Of a stretch of 64,000 bases of DNA, positions 17,062 to 26,919 are shown piece by piece. The DNA is from Bradyrhizobium sp. sGM-13 (GTDB lineage Bacteria; Pseudomonadota; Alphaproteobacteria; Rhizobiales; Xanthobacteraceae). Numbering within the stretch: the stretch's first letter is position 1; each line of letters starts with the position of its first letter. The DNA is taken from the NCBI RefSeq assembly GCF_018398875.1, contig NZ_JAGWDK010000003.1, positions 332,649 through 396,648 on the forward strand, given 5' to 3'. Position numbers and translations under genes: made by a program. The notes under the pieces were generated by a model. It was not told where the DNA came from and did no database searches. It worked only from the letters and a program-made list of their open reading frames with translations.

Positions 17062-18240
17062 CTATTCCGCCGGATCGGATCGCAGCGAGACCGTTTCCCA
17101 CACCGCGACCGCGATCATGATCGCGGTGGTCAGAATCGACAGCATCAACGGCGACAGCTCGCTTGCGAACCAGGCGAGCACGCAAAGCGTGATGATGCCC
17201 GCCCCGTGGGAGAGTTGAAGGAAGCCGCGAAAGCTCAGCTTGAACAGGATGGTCCCGAACAGAAACAGCAAGGGGCCGCCGATCGCGCTCATTACCGTCT
17301 TGAGGTCGGAATGTCCGCCGGGGTGTTTCAGCACCAGTTCGTCGGCCACTGCCGCGACGATGATGCCGGCCACGATCGGCAGGTGCAGATAGGTATAGGC
17401 CAGCCGCGCCAGCCTTCCCGGCTCGCTCGATTTTGAAAGCTGCTCGGAGCCGGCTTCAGCGCCAACGTGGAAATAGATCCACCACATCGCGATGCTGCCG
17501 ACCAAGGCCGAGACGAACGCCAGAACGTTTTCGGTGGTCCAGGCGAGTTCGGCAAAAGTCGCGCCGATGACGACGATGGATTCGCCGAGCGCGATGATGA
17601 TGAACAGCCCACAGCGCTCGGCCATGTGCCCGCCTTCGATCATCCAGTCCGCGACCGAGGACGCGCCGTGGCGGGGAATCCAGAACCGCACCGCCGGCGA
17701 GATATATTCGATGACGAGCGCGACGGCCCATAGCGCCAACCGCGACTGGCCTTCGACTATCCCGCCGGCGATCCAGAAGACGGCCGACACCGACAGCCAG
17801 ACAGCGATCCGCATTGCATTCATGCGTGTCCGCGGGCGCGATGGCGGCGTCGACAACCAGAGAAATATCGTCTTGCCGACCTGCATCCCTGCGTAGGCGA
17901 TGGCAAACCACAAGCCGCGCTCGTCAAACGCCTTTGGAATCGAGGTCGATAGCACCAGCCCGCCCAGCATCATCGCAAACAGTAGGAGACGGACCGGAGT
18001 CTTTTCGGGATTGAGCCAGTTGGTGATCCAGGTAGTGAATACCCATACCCACCAGACCGCGAGAAACAGCAGCGTGACCTGTAACGCACCCAGCGGCGTA
18101 AAGTGAGCCAGCAGCGTGTGCGAAATTTGCGTGATCGCGAAGACGAAGACGAGATCGAAGAACAACTCCGCGTAGGTGACGCGGCTATGCTGGTGCGGCA
18201 CGATCCGGCGAAACAGCGCGCCGTCTGCGTTGTCTGTCAT
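17062..18240 (-). CDS. LtrA-family (low temperature requirement A) membrane protein
   Basis: 392 residues, mostly hydrophobic, with about 9-11 predicted membrane segments. The family signatures are HSRVTYAELFFDLVFVFAITQISH at the N terminus and GLFIIIALGESIVVIGATFAEL near the middle. First linked to growth of Listeria at low temperature, the biochemical function of the family is unknown. ATG 18240 gives the conserved start; an upstream extension overlaps bolA DNA and is not credible. It lies 22 bases downstream of bolA on the same strand and may be cotranscribed. Confidence 0.88.
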   Translation of the reverse strand: MTDNADGALFRRIVPHQHSRVTYAELFFDLVFVFAITQISHTLLAHFTPLGALQVTLLFLAVWWVWVFTTWITNWLNPEKTPVRLLLFAMMLGGLVLSTSIPKAFDERGLWFAIAYAGMQVGKTIFLWLSTPPSRPRTRMNAMRIAVWLSVSAVFWIAGGIVEGQSRLALWAVALVIEYISPAVRFWIPRHGASSVADWMIEGGHMAERCGLFIIIALGESIVVIGATFAELAWTTENVLAFVSALVGSIAMWWIYFHVGAEAGSEQLSKSSEPGRLARLAYTYLHLPIVAGIIVAAVADELVLKHPGGHSDLKTVMSAIGGPLLFLFGTILFKLSFRGFLQLSHGAGIITLCVLAWFASELSPLMLSILTTAIMIAVAVWETVSLRSDPAE

Positions 18241-18262
18241 CGACGCCCCCGCCGTCCGGGGA

Positions 18263-18517
18263 CTACCTCTCCGGTACCCCGGGTCCGCCAGGTACCCCGG
18301 TCTGCAGCGCCAGCGCATGCAGCAAGCCGCCCATCTGCCCCTTGAGCGACTGGTAGACGATCTGGTGCTGCTGCACGCGCGACTTGCCACGGAACGACTC
18401 CGAGATCACGGTCGCGGCGTAGTGGTCGCCATCGCCTGCGAGATCGCGGATCGTCACCTCGGCATCGGGGATAGCTGCCTTGATCATCGACTCGATATCG
18501 TGGGCATCCATCGGCAT
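18263..18517 (-). CDS. bolA: BolA family protein
   Basis: 84 residues of the BolA/IbaG family: MDAHDIESMIKAAIPDAEV, GDGDHYAATVISESFRGKSR, VQQHQIVYQSLKGQMGG. BolA proteins partner with CGFS glutaredoxins in [2Fe-2S] cluster handling; the His in QQHQIVY is a likely ligand. The C-terminal tail GVPGGPGVPER comes from a small local duplication of GGTACCCCGG and is unlike the usual short end. It belongs to the purL-bolA-grxD backbone on this strand but is separated from both partners. Confidence 0.9.
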   Translation of the reverse strand: MPMDAHDIESMIKAAIPDAEVTIRDLAGDGDHYAATVISESFRGKSRVQQHQIVYQSLKGQMGGLLHALALQTGVPGGPGVPER

Positions 18518-18702
18518 TCCAGCATGTCTCCGTCATGTGTTTCGAATCACGGCCGGCTCGCGCGACCGTGAGAACCAAGCCTAGCGCGTACGCTCTTCTA
18601 GGTCACGCCTGGCGGCACTATATTCCGGGCCGAAGCGTTTGACACCGCGAGATCGCGTCGCGCCCGATCATTTCGGGCTGACCGAAAAAGAGGCTCAAAA
18701 TC

Positions 18703-19062
18703 ATGAAATTGCCCGGTCCCGACCATCCGATCACGATTACGGCAAACCCCAAGCGCGTCCGGGTCTCGGTGGACGGCGTGGTCATTGCCGATACCACCCG
18801 CGCGCTGATCTTGAAGGAAGCCAGCTATCCGGCGGTGCAATATGTGCCGCGCGAGGACGCCAATATGGCGTTGTTGTCCCGCACCGAGCGGACCACGCAC
18901 TGCCCCTACAAGGGGGACGCGAACTATTTCAGCATCAACGCCAACGGCAAGCGTCTCGAAAATTCGATCTGGACCTACGAGACGCCCTTCCCGGCCATGG
19001 CCGAGATCGCCGGCCGTCTGGCGTTCTATCCGGACAAGGTGACGATCGAGGAAGTGGCGTAG
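18703..19062 (+). CDS. DUF427 domain protein
   Basis: 119 residues forming one DUF427 domain, with the typical motifs VVIADTTRALILKEASYPAVQYVPREDANM, THCPYKGDANYFSI and WTYETPFPAMAEIAGRLAFYPDKV. The family is small, cytoplasmic and of unknown catalytic role; conserved Cys, Tyr and Lys in CPYKG suggest a ligand or metal site. Start ATG 18703 follows AAAGAGGC. It stands alone between divergent bolA and a family A repeat. Confidence 0.88.
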   Translation: MKLPGPDHPITITANPKRVRVSVDGVVIADTTRALILKEASYPAVQYVPREDANMALLSRTERTTHCPYKGDANYFSINANGKRLENSIWTYETPFPAMAEIAGRLAFYPDKVTIEEVA

Positions 19063-19073
19063 TCAGAGGCGAT

Positions 19074-19175
19074 GTCATTCCGGGGCGATGCGAAAGCATC
19101 GAACTATGGGGCGCCCTTGCGCCCCTTAGAATCTCGAGATTCCGGGTCTGGTCCTTCGGACCATCCCGGAATGAC
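19074..19175. repeat. Dispersed intergenic hairpin repeat, family A copy 2
   Basis: GTCATTCCGGGGCG at the left and CATCCCGGAATGAC at the right. Internal hairpins are GGGGCGCCCTTGCGCCCC, GAATCTCGAGATTC and TGGTCCTTCGGACCA. It runs in the reverse orientation to the copy at 3436-3553 and lies between convergent genes. Confidence 0.85.
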
Positions 19176-19200
19176 CGCGGAGAGCTACACCTGAATAGAG

Positions 19201-19374
19201 CTACACCCTGAATATCGTGAGCCCGAGGATCAGGAGCACCAGGAAGATCACGACGAAGACATAGAACAGGAAGCGGGCGATGTCGGCGGAGGCCTCCGAA
19301 ATGCCGGTGAAGCCGAGGACACCGGCAACGATCGACACCAGAAAAAAGATCAGCGCCCATTTGAGAATTGTCAT
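19201..19374 (-). CDS. DUF1328 small membrane protein
   Basis: 57 residues, too short for most ORF callers: [19 protein letters not shown], then [20 protein letters not shown] and a second hydrophobic run ending LGLTIFRV. Two membrane helices around a short GFTGxxxxxADIA loop are the DUF1328 (YtjA) hallmark. It is an inner-membrane protein of unknown role, often stress-associated. CGGAG precedes ATG 19374. Its stop codon lies in a short duplicated segment (GAGCTACAC repeated at 19191 and 19198). Confidence 0.85.
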   Translation of the reverse strand: MTILKWALIFFLVSIVAGVLGFTGISEASADIARFLFYVFVVIFLVLLILGLTIFRV

Positions 19375-19560
19375 TGCGTGCTCCGCGACCTCTCGGGCCG
19401 TACCAGAGGTGGCCCCTCAATTTCACATGACCTAACGGCCGGTTGCACCGCCGGTTCCGATCAGCCCGGAGATGCGGGTTCGCTAGCGCCCCGATTGGGC
19501 CTTGCTGAATCAGGTTCCGAGCGGCAACATTTGGCCACACAGCCTGGCCGGGAGGCGCGC

Positions 19561-20745
19561 ATGACATCGATTTCCACCGTGGGGCATGCCGACGTGAGCG
19601 CAGTGTCCCAAGCCAAATCGCGAAACCTTTCGCTTGATCGCGCGCGCACCTTCCTGACGCTGGTGGTGCTGCTCCACCATGCCGTCATCCCCTATACCTA
19701 TTTCGGTCACACCGATCCGAAGTACTTCTTCGGCTTCGACATGATCGTGCTCGCCACTGACAGTTTCTTCATGGCGATGTTCTTTTTCCTGTCGGGGCTG
19801 TTCGCCTGGTCTGGTATCGCCCGGAAGGGACCGCTGAGCTATTTGGCAGATCGCCTGCTTCGGCTTGGCTTACCCTTCGTGATCTGCGCCTTCACGGTCA
19901 TTCCGCTCGCCTACTACGCCATCTCACTGCGGCACCATCCCGAGATCGGCTTTTCGGAATACTGGTGGAATATGATCACGAAGGGCCCTTGGCCGAGCGG
20001 GCCGATCTGGTTCCTCTGGGTCCTGCTCAGTTTCGACGTGGTGGCTTGCATCCTGTATCGGCTGTCACCCAACCTGCTCGATCCGATCAATCGCCTCTCG
20101 CTGTACGGCCGCCGCCGGCCCGCGGTGTTCTTCGCGGTCATGCTTGCCGTCACCGCTGCATTCTACATTCCCGGGCTTGTTCACTACGGACACAGCAGTT
20201 GGTTTGAGTTCGGGCCGTTCTCGGTCCAGCACGGGCGCGTGATGCTCTATGCGAGCTACTTCTTTTTCGGTGCCGGCATCGGCGTTGCGCAAATGGATCG
20301 CGGGCTGCTCGCGGCAGACGGCCGGATGGCGAAGGTTAGCTGGGACTGGATGGTGCTGGCGATCGTTCCGTATGGCCTCCTGTGGGTGCTGATCTTCATC
20401 AAGCGCGAAATACTGGGCAACCCGTCGCCGCTGCCGGACTGGTACGAAGCGCTCTATGCGATCTGCTTCACTATCTTCAGCGTGGCCATCATGTTTCTGA
20501 TCTTGGCCATTTTTCAAAGGTTCAGACAATCAGGCTCCGCCAGGCTACTCGATCCGATGCAGGCGGACGCCTACGGCATGTTCCTGGTGCACTACCCGAT
20601 CGCACTGTGGCTGCAATACTGGCTGTTCGATTATGACCTGCCGGCGATCGTCAAGGTCGCGATCGGGTTCGTACTGACGGTCGCGGCGAGCTGGGCGCTG
20701 ACGCGAGCGTTGCGGCAGATCCCGGGCGCGACAAGGGTGCTTTGA
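19561..20745 (+). CDS. Acyltransferase 3 family membrane protein
   Basis: 394 residues with about ten membrane segments. The N-terminal region NLSLDRARTFLTLVVLLHHAVIPYTYF carries the Arg and His typical of acyltransferase 3 / OpgC-like enzymes, and FFMAMFFFLSGLFAW is a second family motif. Members O-acylate cell-surface glycans, including succinylation of periplasmic glucans by OpgC. ATG 19561 is chosen because GGGAGG lies before it; the open frame extends upstream to 19378 without coding character. It is convergent with purL. The acceptor substrate is not known. Confidence 0.88.
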   Translation: MTSISTVGHADVSAVSQAKSRNLSLDRARTFLTLVVLLHHAVIPYTYFGHTDPKYFFGFDMIVLATDSFFMAMFFFLSGLFAWSGIARKGPLSYLADRLLRLGLPFVICAFTVIPLAYYAISLRHHPEIGFSEYWWNMITKGPWPSGPIWFLWVLLSFDVVACILYRLSPNLLDPINRLSLYGRRRPAVFFAVMLAVTAAFYIPGLVHYGHSSWFEFGPFSVQHGRVMLYASYFFFGAGIGVAQMDRGLLAADGRMAKVSWDWMVLAIVPYGLLWVLIFIKREILGNPSPLPDWYEALYAICFTIFSVAIMFLILAIFQRFRQSGSARLLDPMQADAYGMFLVHYPIALWLQYWLFDYDLPAIVKVAIGFVLTVAASWALTRALRQIPGATRVL

Positions 20746-20776
20746 GGCCGACAGCAATGGCGGGGAGACAGCGCGC

Positions 20777-22984
20777 CTACGCCGCCTTCCCGCTCATATA
20801 GGCCGGCAGCCAGTGCTCGAACGCAGTTTTCAGCGCATCAACCGCGACCGGCGCTTCGCCGGCAACGGCGATCGCATCGCCGCCCGTAGTGCCGATCCGC
20901 GCACACGGCACGCCCGCGCCCTTCATCTTCGCCATCACCAGGCCGGCATCCGCGGCCGGCACCGTCACGATATAGCGCGCCTGATCCTCGCCGAACCACC
21001 AGGCATGCGGCACGATCGAGCTCGGCGCCGCTAGGAGCTGCGCGCCGATGCCGCTCGCCATCGCCATTTCAGCCAGCGCAATCAGGAGCCCGCCGTCGGA
21101 GACGTCATGCACCGCGGTCGCGGTGCCGGCATGGATCATCCCGCGGACCACGTCGCCATTGCGCTTTTCGGCCGCGAGATCGACCGGCGGCGGCGCGCCC
21201 TCTTCGCGCCCACAGACGTCGCGCAGGTAGACGGACTGTCCGAGCCAGCCTTGCGTATCGCCGATCAAAAGGATCGCTTCGCCGGCCGCCTTGAAAGCCA
21301 GCGTCGCCGATTTGGTGAAATCGTCGAGCAGACCGACACCGCCGATCGAGGGCGTCGGCAGGATGCCGCGACCGTTGGTTTCGTTGTAGAGCGAGACGTT
21401 GCCCGACACGACAGGGAAATCGAGCATGCGGCAGGCTTCGGAAATGCCCTTCAGGCAGCCGACGAACTGGCCCATGATCTCGGGCCGCTCCGGATTGCCG
21501 AAATTGAGATTGTCGGTGATCGCGAGCGGCCGGCCGCCGACCGCGGTGATGTTGCGCCAGGCTTCGGCAACGGCCTGCTTGCCGCCTTCGAACGGATCGG
21601 CCTCGCAATAGCGCGGCGTCACGTCGACGGTGAGCGCGAGCCCCTTGGGCCCGTCCTCGACGCGCACAACCGCGGCATCGCCGCCCGGACGCTGCACGGT
21701 ATTGCCCAGAATGACGTGGTCGTATTGCTCCCAGACCCAGCGCTTCGAACACAGCTCCGGCGTGCCGATCAGCTTCTCCAGCGCCGCCGAAATGCCAACT
21801 GGGGGCTCCACTTCGCGTGCCTGCACCATCGGCAAGGCTGCGGACGGGACGTGCGGGCGATCATACACCGGCGCCTCGTCGCCCAATTCCTTGATCGGCA
21901 GATCGGCCATCACGTCGCCGCCGTGCTTCACCACGAAGCGCTTGGTCGGCGTGGTGTAGCCGACCACGGCGAAATCGAGCCCCCACTTCTTGAAGATCGC
22001 CTCGGCCTCTTTTTCCTTCTCGGGCTTGAGCACCATGAGCATGCGCTCCTGGCTTTCCGACAGCATCATCTCGTAGGCGCTCATGCCGGTTTCACGGGTC
22101 GGCACGGCGTTGAGATCGAGTTCGACGCCGAGATCGCCCTTAGCGCCCATCTCGACCGCCGAGCATGTCAGGCCCGCCGCACCCATGTCCTGGATCGCGA
22201 TCACGCAACCCTTTTCCATGATCTCGAGGCAGGCTTCCAGCAAGAGCTTCTCGGCGAAGGGATCGCCGACCTGCACCGTCGGCCGCTTCTCGGCGGAATC
22301 ATCGTCGAATTCGGCCGACGCCATCGAGGCCCCGTGAATGCCGTCGCGGCCGGTCTTGGAGCCGAGATAGACGATCGGCATGTTCACGCCCGAGGCTGCC
22401 GCATAGAAAATCTTGTCGGTCTCGGCGAGGCCGACCGCCATCGCGTTAACCAGGATGTTGCCGTCGTAGCGGGTGTGAAAGCGCACTTGGCCACCGACCG
22501 TTGGCACGCCGAAGGAATTGCCGTAGCCGCCGACACCGGCCACCACGCCCGACACCAGATGGCGCGTCTTCGGATGCTCCGGCGCGCCAAAGGAAAGTGC
22601 ATTGAGGCAGGCAATAGGCCGCGCACCCATCGTGAACACATCGCGCAGAATGCCGCCAACGCCGGTGGTCGCGCCTTGATACGGCTCGATGTAGCTCGGG
22701 TGATTGTGGCTCTCCATCTTGAAGACCACCGCCTGCCCGTCCCCGATGTCGATCACGCCAGCGTTCTCGCCCGGGCCCTGGATCACCCAAGGCGCCTTAG
22801 TCGGCAAGCCGCGCAGATGGATGCGCGAGGATTTGTACGAGCAGTGCTCGTTCCACATCGCCGAGAAAATCCCGAGTTCGGTGAACGTCGGCACCCGCCC
22901 GATCAGCTTGAGGATGCGCTCATACTCGTCGGGCTTCAGACCGTGGCTGGCGACGAGTTCGGGGGTGATCTGGGGCTCGTTCAT
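20777..22984 (-). CDS. purL: Phosphoribosylformylglycinamidine synthase subunit II
   Basis: 735 residues, the small PurL form that works with PurQ and PurS as FGAR amidotransferase, making FGAM from FGAR, ATP and glutamine-derived ammonia. Motifs: [86 protein letters not shown] and [15 protein letters not shown]. The gene lies on the same strand as purQ, purS and purC but is separated from purQ by a binding-protein gene and a plus-strand block. It is convergent with the acyltransferase gene. Confidence 0.97.
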   Translation of the reverse strand: MNEPQITPELVASHGLKPDEYERILKLIGRVPTFTELGIFSAMWNEHCSYKSSRIHLRGLPTKAPWVIQGPGENAGVIDIGDGQAVVFKMESHNHPSYIEPYQGATTGVGGILRDVFTMGARPIACLNALSFGAPEHPKTRHLVSGVVAGVGGYGNSFGVPTVGGQVRFHTRYDGNILVNAMAVGLAETDKIFYAAASGVNMPIVYLGSKTGRDGIHGASMASAEFDDDSAEKRPTVQVGDPFAEKLLLEACLEIMEKGCVIAIQDMGAAGLTCSAVEMGAKGDLGVELDLNAVPTRETGMSAYEMMLSESQERMLMVLKPEKEKEAEAIFKKWGLDFAVVGYTTPTKRFVVKHGGDVMADLPIKELGDEAPVYDRPHVPSAALPMVQAREVEPPVGISAALEKLIGTPELCSKRWVWEQYDHVILGNTVQRPGGDAAVVRVEDGPKGLALTVDVTPRYCEADPFEGGKQAVAEAWRNITAVGGRPLAITDNLNFGNPERPEIMGQFVGCLKGISEACRMLDFPVVSGNVSLYNETNGRGILPTPSIGGVGLLDDFTKSATLAFKAAGEAILLIGDTQGWLGQSVYLRDVCGREEGAPPPVDLAAEKRNGDVVRGMIHAGTATAVHDVSDGGLLIALAEMAMASGIGAQLLAAPSSIVPHAWWFGEDQARYIVTVPAADAGLVMAKMKGAGVPCARIGTTGGDAIAVAGEAPVAVDALKTAFEHWLPAYMSGKAA

Positions 22985-23146
22985 GGGTGCCTTAATAGGA
23001 AGATCGGGGGCGTGCGAAAAGGCCTTTTATGGCGCATTTCCGCCCTGTCCAGAGCTTTGCGAAAGGGCGCGTTGCGGGATCAGCGTTTGCACATCGTTCC
23101 CGGATCGGATTTAAGGGCTGAAACATCGAATTGAAGGTCATTTTTA

Positions 23147-23635
23147 GTGAACGAACTCCCCCAAAATGCATTTCACCGCCGCCCCGATCTGCATGTCGAA
23201 ACCGAGGGCGAATTCAAGGGCTGGCGGACCTGGACCCGCGACAGCTTCGAGACCCATAATGGCCCGTTCTGGCACCGCATGGACGAAAACGGGAAGGTCC
23301 GCTGCGCGTTCCGGGTCGAGAAGAAGCATCTCAACGGCATGCGCAACGCCCATGGCGGCTGCTTCATGTCGTTCGCCGACTACTGCCTGTTTGCAATCGC
23401 CTCCTCGGTGCTGGAGGGGCCGGGCGTGACGGTATCGTTTGCCTGCGAGTTTCTCGACGCCGCCCGCGAGGGCGAACTGGTCGAATGCGAGGGTGAAATC
23501 ACCCGCGCCGGCGGCTCGCTGATCTTCCTGCGCGGCGTGCTGAAATCCGGCGAACGCTCGCTGTTTACGTTCTCAGGCACCATCAAGCGGGTGAAGTGGA
23601 AAAAGCCGGCGGGTACAGGCGCCGTTGCCACCTGA
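23147..23635 (+). CDS. PaaI-type hotdog thioesterase
   Basis: 162 residues with a single hotdog domain. The helix motif is LNGMRNAHGGCFMSFADYCLFA, the PaaI/YbgC-type active region with conserved His-Gly-Gly; the strand VTVSFACEFLDAAREGELVE follows. Such enzymes hydrolyse acyl-CoA thioesters in the cytoplasm. Start GTG 23147 follows AAGG; the first residues NELPQNAFHRRPDLHVETEG fit the family. The next gene begins 11 bases before its stop, so the two are translationally coupled. Confidence 0.85.
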   Translation: MNELPQNAFHRRPDLHVETEGEFKGWRTWTRDSFETHNGPFWHRMDENGKVRCAFRVEKKHLNGMRNAHGGCFMSFADYCLFAIASSVLEGPGVTVSFACEFLDAAREGELVECEGEITRAGGSLIFLRGVLKSGERSLFTFSGTIKRVKWKKPAGTGAVAT

Positions 23636-24566
23636 CTCGTCACAGGCCCGTCGCGGCTGGCGCGACTATGCATTGCTGCTCGCGCTGGCGTGCTGCTGGA
23701 GCTCGACCTATCCGCTGACCAAGATCGGCCTCGGCTCGATCCCGCCGGTCACCTTCATTTCGGCGCGCTCGCTGATCGCGGCAGGCTTCCTGCTGGTGAT
23801 CCTGCGTGCCCGCGGCCTGCGGCTGCCGACCGACGGCAAGGCCTGGAAGCTGTTTGCATTCCAGCAGACCATCAACTCGACCATTCCTTTCCTGATGATC
23901 ACCTGGGCGCAGCAATATGTGGCGGCAGCGCCGACCGTGGTGCTGGCCTCGACCACGCCGATCTTCGCTTTCCTCATCACCTGGGCCGTCACGCGCCATG
24001 AGCCGGCGACGCTGCTCAAGCTGATCGGCGCCATTCTGGGCCTGGCCGGTACGGCCGTGACCATCGGCCTCGATACGCTCGGCGGGCTCTCCAGCAACCT
24101 GTTCGCCGAAATGGTCATCCTGATCGCCACCATCTCGTTCGCCTGCGCCACGATCTTCGGGCTCAAGCTGACCGACTACGACCCGATGGTGGTGGCGGCG
24201 GGCTCGCTGTTGTTCGGCGGCACCGTGCTGCTCCCGCTCGCGCTGATCGTCGATCATCCCTGGACCTTGCGGCCGACGCCTGAAGCGCTGATTGCCACCG
24301 CCGCGATGGGAATATTCTCCAGCGCCTTCGGGCTGATGCTGTTCTACATGTGCCTGACGCGGCTCGGCACCCTGACCACAAATGCGCAAGGCTATTTGCG
24401 AATTCCAATCGGCGTCGGCCTGTCGGTTCTGCTGCTCGGCGAACCCGTGCCGCCGAATCTGGCGCTCGGCCTCGTGTTGGTGATGGCCGGCGTCGCCGCG
24501 ATGACCATCCCGCGTGGCCACTATCGCAAATGGATCGAGCGCCTGCGCGGGAAACCGAAAGGCTGA
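23625..24566 (+). CDS. EamA/DMT-superfamily permease
   Basis: 313 residues with ten hydrophobic segments in two EamA repeats (about residues 15-145 and 160-295). Hallmarks are ALACCWSSTYPLTKIGLGSIPPV in the first helix and TLTTNAQGYLRIPIGVGLSVLLLGEPV in the second repeat. These transporters export amino acids, nucleosides or other metabolites across the inner membrane; the substrate cannot be predicted. It starts at TTG 23625 inside the thioesterase gene, with a basic C-terminal tail (RKWIERLRGKPKG). Confidence 0.88.
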   Translation: MPPDSSQARRGWRDYALLLALACCWSSTYPLTKIGLGSIPPVTFISARSLIAAGFLLVILRARGLRLPTDGKAWKLFAFQQTINSTIPFLMITWAQQYVAAAPTVVLASTTPIFAFLITWAVTRHEPATLLKLIGAILGLAGTAVTIGLDTLGGLSSNLFAEMVILIATISFACATIFGLKLTDYDPMVVAAGSLLFGGTVLLPLALIVDHPWTLRPTPEALIATAAMGIFSSAFGLMLFYMCLTRLGTLTTNAQGYLRIPIGVGLSVLLLGEPVPPNLALGLVLVMAGVAAMTIPRGHYRKWIERLRGKPKG

Positions 24567-24734
24567 TGAAGACCGTCGGCGGAATCAAGCCGATAATTGT
24601 TTTTCGGCGATCGAAAGCCACTCCACCTGGGCCTGCGGGAACGGTGGTGGAACAGCAATCAACCATGATTGACACACCGGAACGCATGCGAGCGCACCGT
24701 GTTGCGCCGTTACGCAGAAAGAAAAGGAGCAATC

Positions 24735-25058
24735 ATGAAACTCGCAACAATCGGATTGGCCATGGCGCTGGCATTCACGAACACCTTCGCCCTGGCGCAA
24801 GCCGGCGGCAGCGGCACGGGCGGAAGTTCGGGCACGGGTGGCACGGCGGCAGGTGGTGCGGCAGGATCCTCCACCGGCGGAACGACCGCCGGAAGCGGAA
24901 CGGGCGGTAATTCCACCACCGGCATCAGCAACGATGCCGGAAGTGCCGCGGCCGGCCGAAACAGTCCAGCGAACCCGTCAGGGAACACCCATATCAACCC
25001 CTCGCCGAGCGGTTCGACCCTGTCGCCGACGGGGCCGGGTTCAACTACCGGCCGATAA
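24735..25058 (+). CDS. Small secreted Gly/Ser/Thr-rich protein
   Basis: 107 residues: signal peptide MKLATIGLAMALAFTNTFALA, then a low-complexity mature region built of GGSGTGG, TAAGGAAGSS and TTAGSGTGGN-like segments. The tail is Asn/Pro/Ser rich (NPSGNTHINPSPSGS). No domain is recognised. AAAGGAG precedes ATG 24735 and a clean terminator follows the stop, so it looks like an expressed single-gene unit. Probably an exported, unstructured envelope protein. Confidence 0.7.
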   Translation: MKLATIGLAMALAFTNTFALAQAGGSGTGGSSGTGGTAAGGAAGSSTGGTTAGSGTGGNSTTGISNDAGSAAAGRNSPANPSGNTHINPSPSGSTLSPTGPGSTTGR

Positions 25059-25064
25059 CAAAAG

Positions 25065-25087
25065 GCCCCGCTCCGGCGGGGCTTTTT
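25065..25087 (+). terminator. Rho-independent terminator
   Basis: GCCCCGC, TCCG loop, GCGGGGC then TTTTT, beginning six bases after the stop of the Gly/Ser-rich protein gene. Confidence 0.9.
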
Positions 25088-25105
25088 ATCACATGGTCGC
25101 CGGTG

Positions 25106-26071
25106 CTACTTCTTCTCTTCCAACAGCTTTTTGTATTTCTCGACATCGCGCGTCACCAACTGGCCGAGCACTTCGCTCGCATGTTCGTTGGCGTCGGGCG
25201 CAACGGTGGAGAGATCGTGAAAACGCTTCTTCACCGCCTCGCTCTCGACGGCGGTCCTGGCGGCGGCGTTCAGCTTCGCGATGATCGCAGGCGGCGTGCC
25301 TTTTGGAGCGAACAGGCCGTTCCAGCCCTGCGCCTCGAAGTCGGGAAGGCCGGCTTCTGCCGAAGTCAGCAGATCGGGCAAGGTCGCAAGCCGCACTGTC
25401 GAACCGACGACGACGCCCCGCACCAATTTGTCGCCGATCGCCTGCGACACCGAAGCGGCTGAATCGCAGACGCCGTCGATCTGGCCGCCGATCGCGTCCG
25501 TCAGCGCCGGCGCCGCGCCGCGATAGCCGACCAGCGTCACGTCGATGCCGGCGGCCTGCGCAAAGCTCTTGCAGATCAGGAAATTCGAGGAGCCGACGCC
25601 GGCATGGCCGAGATTGACCTTGCCGGGATTTTTCTTCGCATAGGCGATGAAATCCTGCAGGTTCTTGGCGGGGAAATCCTTGCGCAACGCGACGATGCCG
25701 AAGGTTTTCGCTACCACCGCGATCGGCACGAAGGATTCCGGCGTGAACGGCAGTTTCGGATAGATCGTATAGGTCGCCGCACTCGTGCCGGCATTGCCGA
25801 TGGCGATCGTATAGCCGTCGGCTTCTGCGCGCGCCGCCCGCGTCAGCGCGGTCGAGCCGCCGGCGCCCGCGACGTTCTCGATCACGATCGGCTGCCCGAG
25901 CGACTTGGCCATCTCCTCGGCAACCACACGCGCGATCACGTCGGAGGTGCCGCCGGCCGCGAACGGCACGATCATGGTGATGGGCCGCTTGGGATAATCC
26001 TGGGCGTGGGCCGCCACGGCGCATAGCAGCGCCACAACGACAATCGTCAGGCGCGACACCAAGAACCTCAC
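25106..26071 (-). CDS. Bug/TctC-family periplasmic binding protein
   Basis: 321 residues: signal peptide ending AVAAHAQ, then the Bug fold of tripartite tricarboxylate transporter receptors. Motifs: [51 protein letters not shown] and [20 protein letters not shown]. Such proteins bind carboxylates or related small molecules in the periplasm; no tctA or tctB permease gene is adjacent, a common orphan situation. Its GTG start overlaps the purQ stop (GTGA), so it is translationally coupled to a purine gene, which is unexpected for its role. Confidence 0.9.
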   Translation of the reverse strand: MRFLVSRLTIVVVALLCAVAAHAQDYPKRPITMIVPFAAGGTSDVIARVVAEEMAKSLGQPIVIENVAGAGGSTALTRAARAEADGYTIAIGNAGTSAATYTIYPKLPFTPESFVPIAVVAKTFGIVALRKDFPAKNLQDFIAYAKKNPGKVNLGHAGVGSSNFLICKSFAQAAGIDVTLVGYRGAAPALTDAIGGQIDGVCDSAASVSQAIGDKLVRGVVVGSTVRLATLPDLLTSAEAGLPDFEAQGWNGLFAPKGTPPAIIAKLNAAARTAVESEAVKKRFHDLSTVAPDANEHASEVLGQLVTRDVEKYKKLLEEKK

Positions 26072-26769
26072 GCGGCTTTTTGCAGATGCGCGGCTAGCCC
26101 TGCGAACAGGCCGCGGCCGTCGGTGCAGCCCATGATGTCTTCGACGTGGTTTTCCGGGTGCGGCATCATGCCGAGCACGTTGCCGCGCTCGTTGACGATG
26201 CCGGCGATCGACTGCGCGGCGCCGTTGATGTTGGATTCTTCATCGACAATGCCCTCAGGAGTGCAGTAGCGGTAGAGCACCCGCCCCTCGCCCTCCAGCC
26301 GCTTCACCGTCTCCTCATCGGCCTCATAGTTACCCTCGCCGTGCGCGACCGGCACGCGGATGACCTGACCGGCATTGTAGCCGCGCGTGAACGGCGTATC
26401 CGAGCGCTCGACCCGCAGGTGCACATCCTGGCAGATGAATTTCAGCCGCGCATTGCGCATCAGGACGCCGGGCAGCAAGCCTGCTTCGCACAGGATCTGA
26501 AACCCGTTGCAGACGCCAAGCACGAGCCCACCATCGGCCGCATACTTACGCACCGCGTCCATGACGGGCGCGCGGGCGGCAATCGCCCCGCAGCGCAGGT
26601 AATCGCCATAGGAAAACCCGCCGGGCACTACGACCAGATCGGTCCCCTTCGGCAGCGCAGTGTCGGCATGCCACACCATCGCAGCCTCCTGCCCCGAGGC
26701 GAGCTTGAGCGCGCGCGCCATGTCGCGCTCGCGATTGATTCCGGGGAAGACGAGGACGGCGGATTTCAT
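26068..26769 (-). CDS. purQ: FGAM synthase glutaminase subunit
   Basis: 233 residues, a class I glutamine amidotransferase that supplies ammonia to PurL. It shows [36 protein letters not shown], the nucleophile elbow GVCNGFQIL with Cys87, and the His-Glu pair in [12 protein letters not shown]. The length is normal for the three-subunit (PurS/Q/L) system. Downstream, the Bug protein gene overlaps by four bases; upstream, corA on the other strand separates it from purS. Confidence 0.97.
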   Translation of the reverse strand: MKSAVLVFPGINRERDMARALKLASGQEAAMVWHADTALPKGTDLVVVPGGFSYGDYLRCGAIAARAPVMDAVRKYAADGGLVLGVCNGFQILCEAGLLPGVLMRNARLKFICQDVHLRVERSDTPFTRGYNAGQVIRVPVAHGEGNYEADEETVKRLEGEGRVLYRYCTPEGIVDEESNINGAAQSIAGIVNERGNVLGMMPHPENHVEDIMGCTDGRGLFAGLAAHLQKAA

Positions 26770-26919
26770 GGAGGTTCCCGGTTGGAAACGAGAATCGTCG
26801 GCAGAACCGCCGACCCGGCAGAGACATAACCATTTGACGCCGGTTTTTCCAGTGCTAGCGTCGCCAAAACGGCCTGCGCGGCAGCCGTGCTCAACAATAA
26901 TCGCTCAGGGATGGAAGCC

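Noticed and set aside
21107..23134. 675-codon plus-strand open frame
   Set aside because: It is the antisense shadow of purL, His/Arg/Asp rich as expected from GC-rich third positions.
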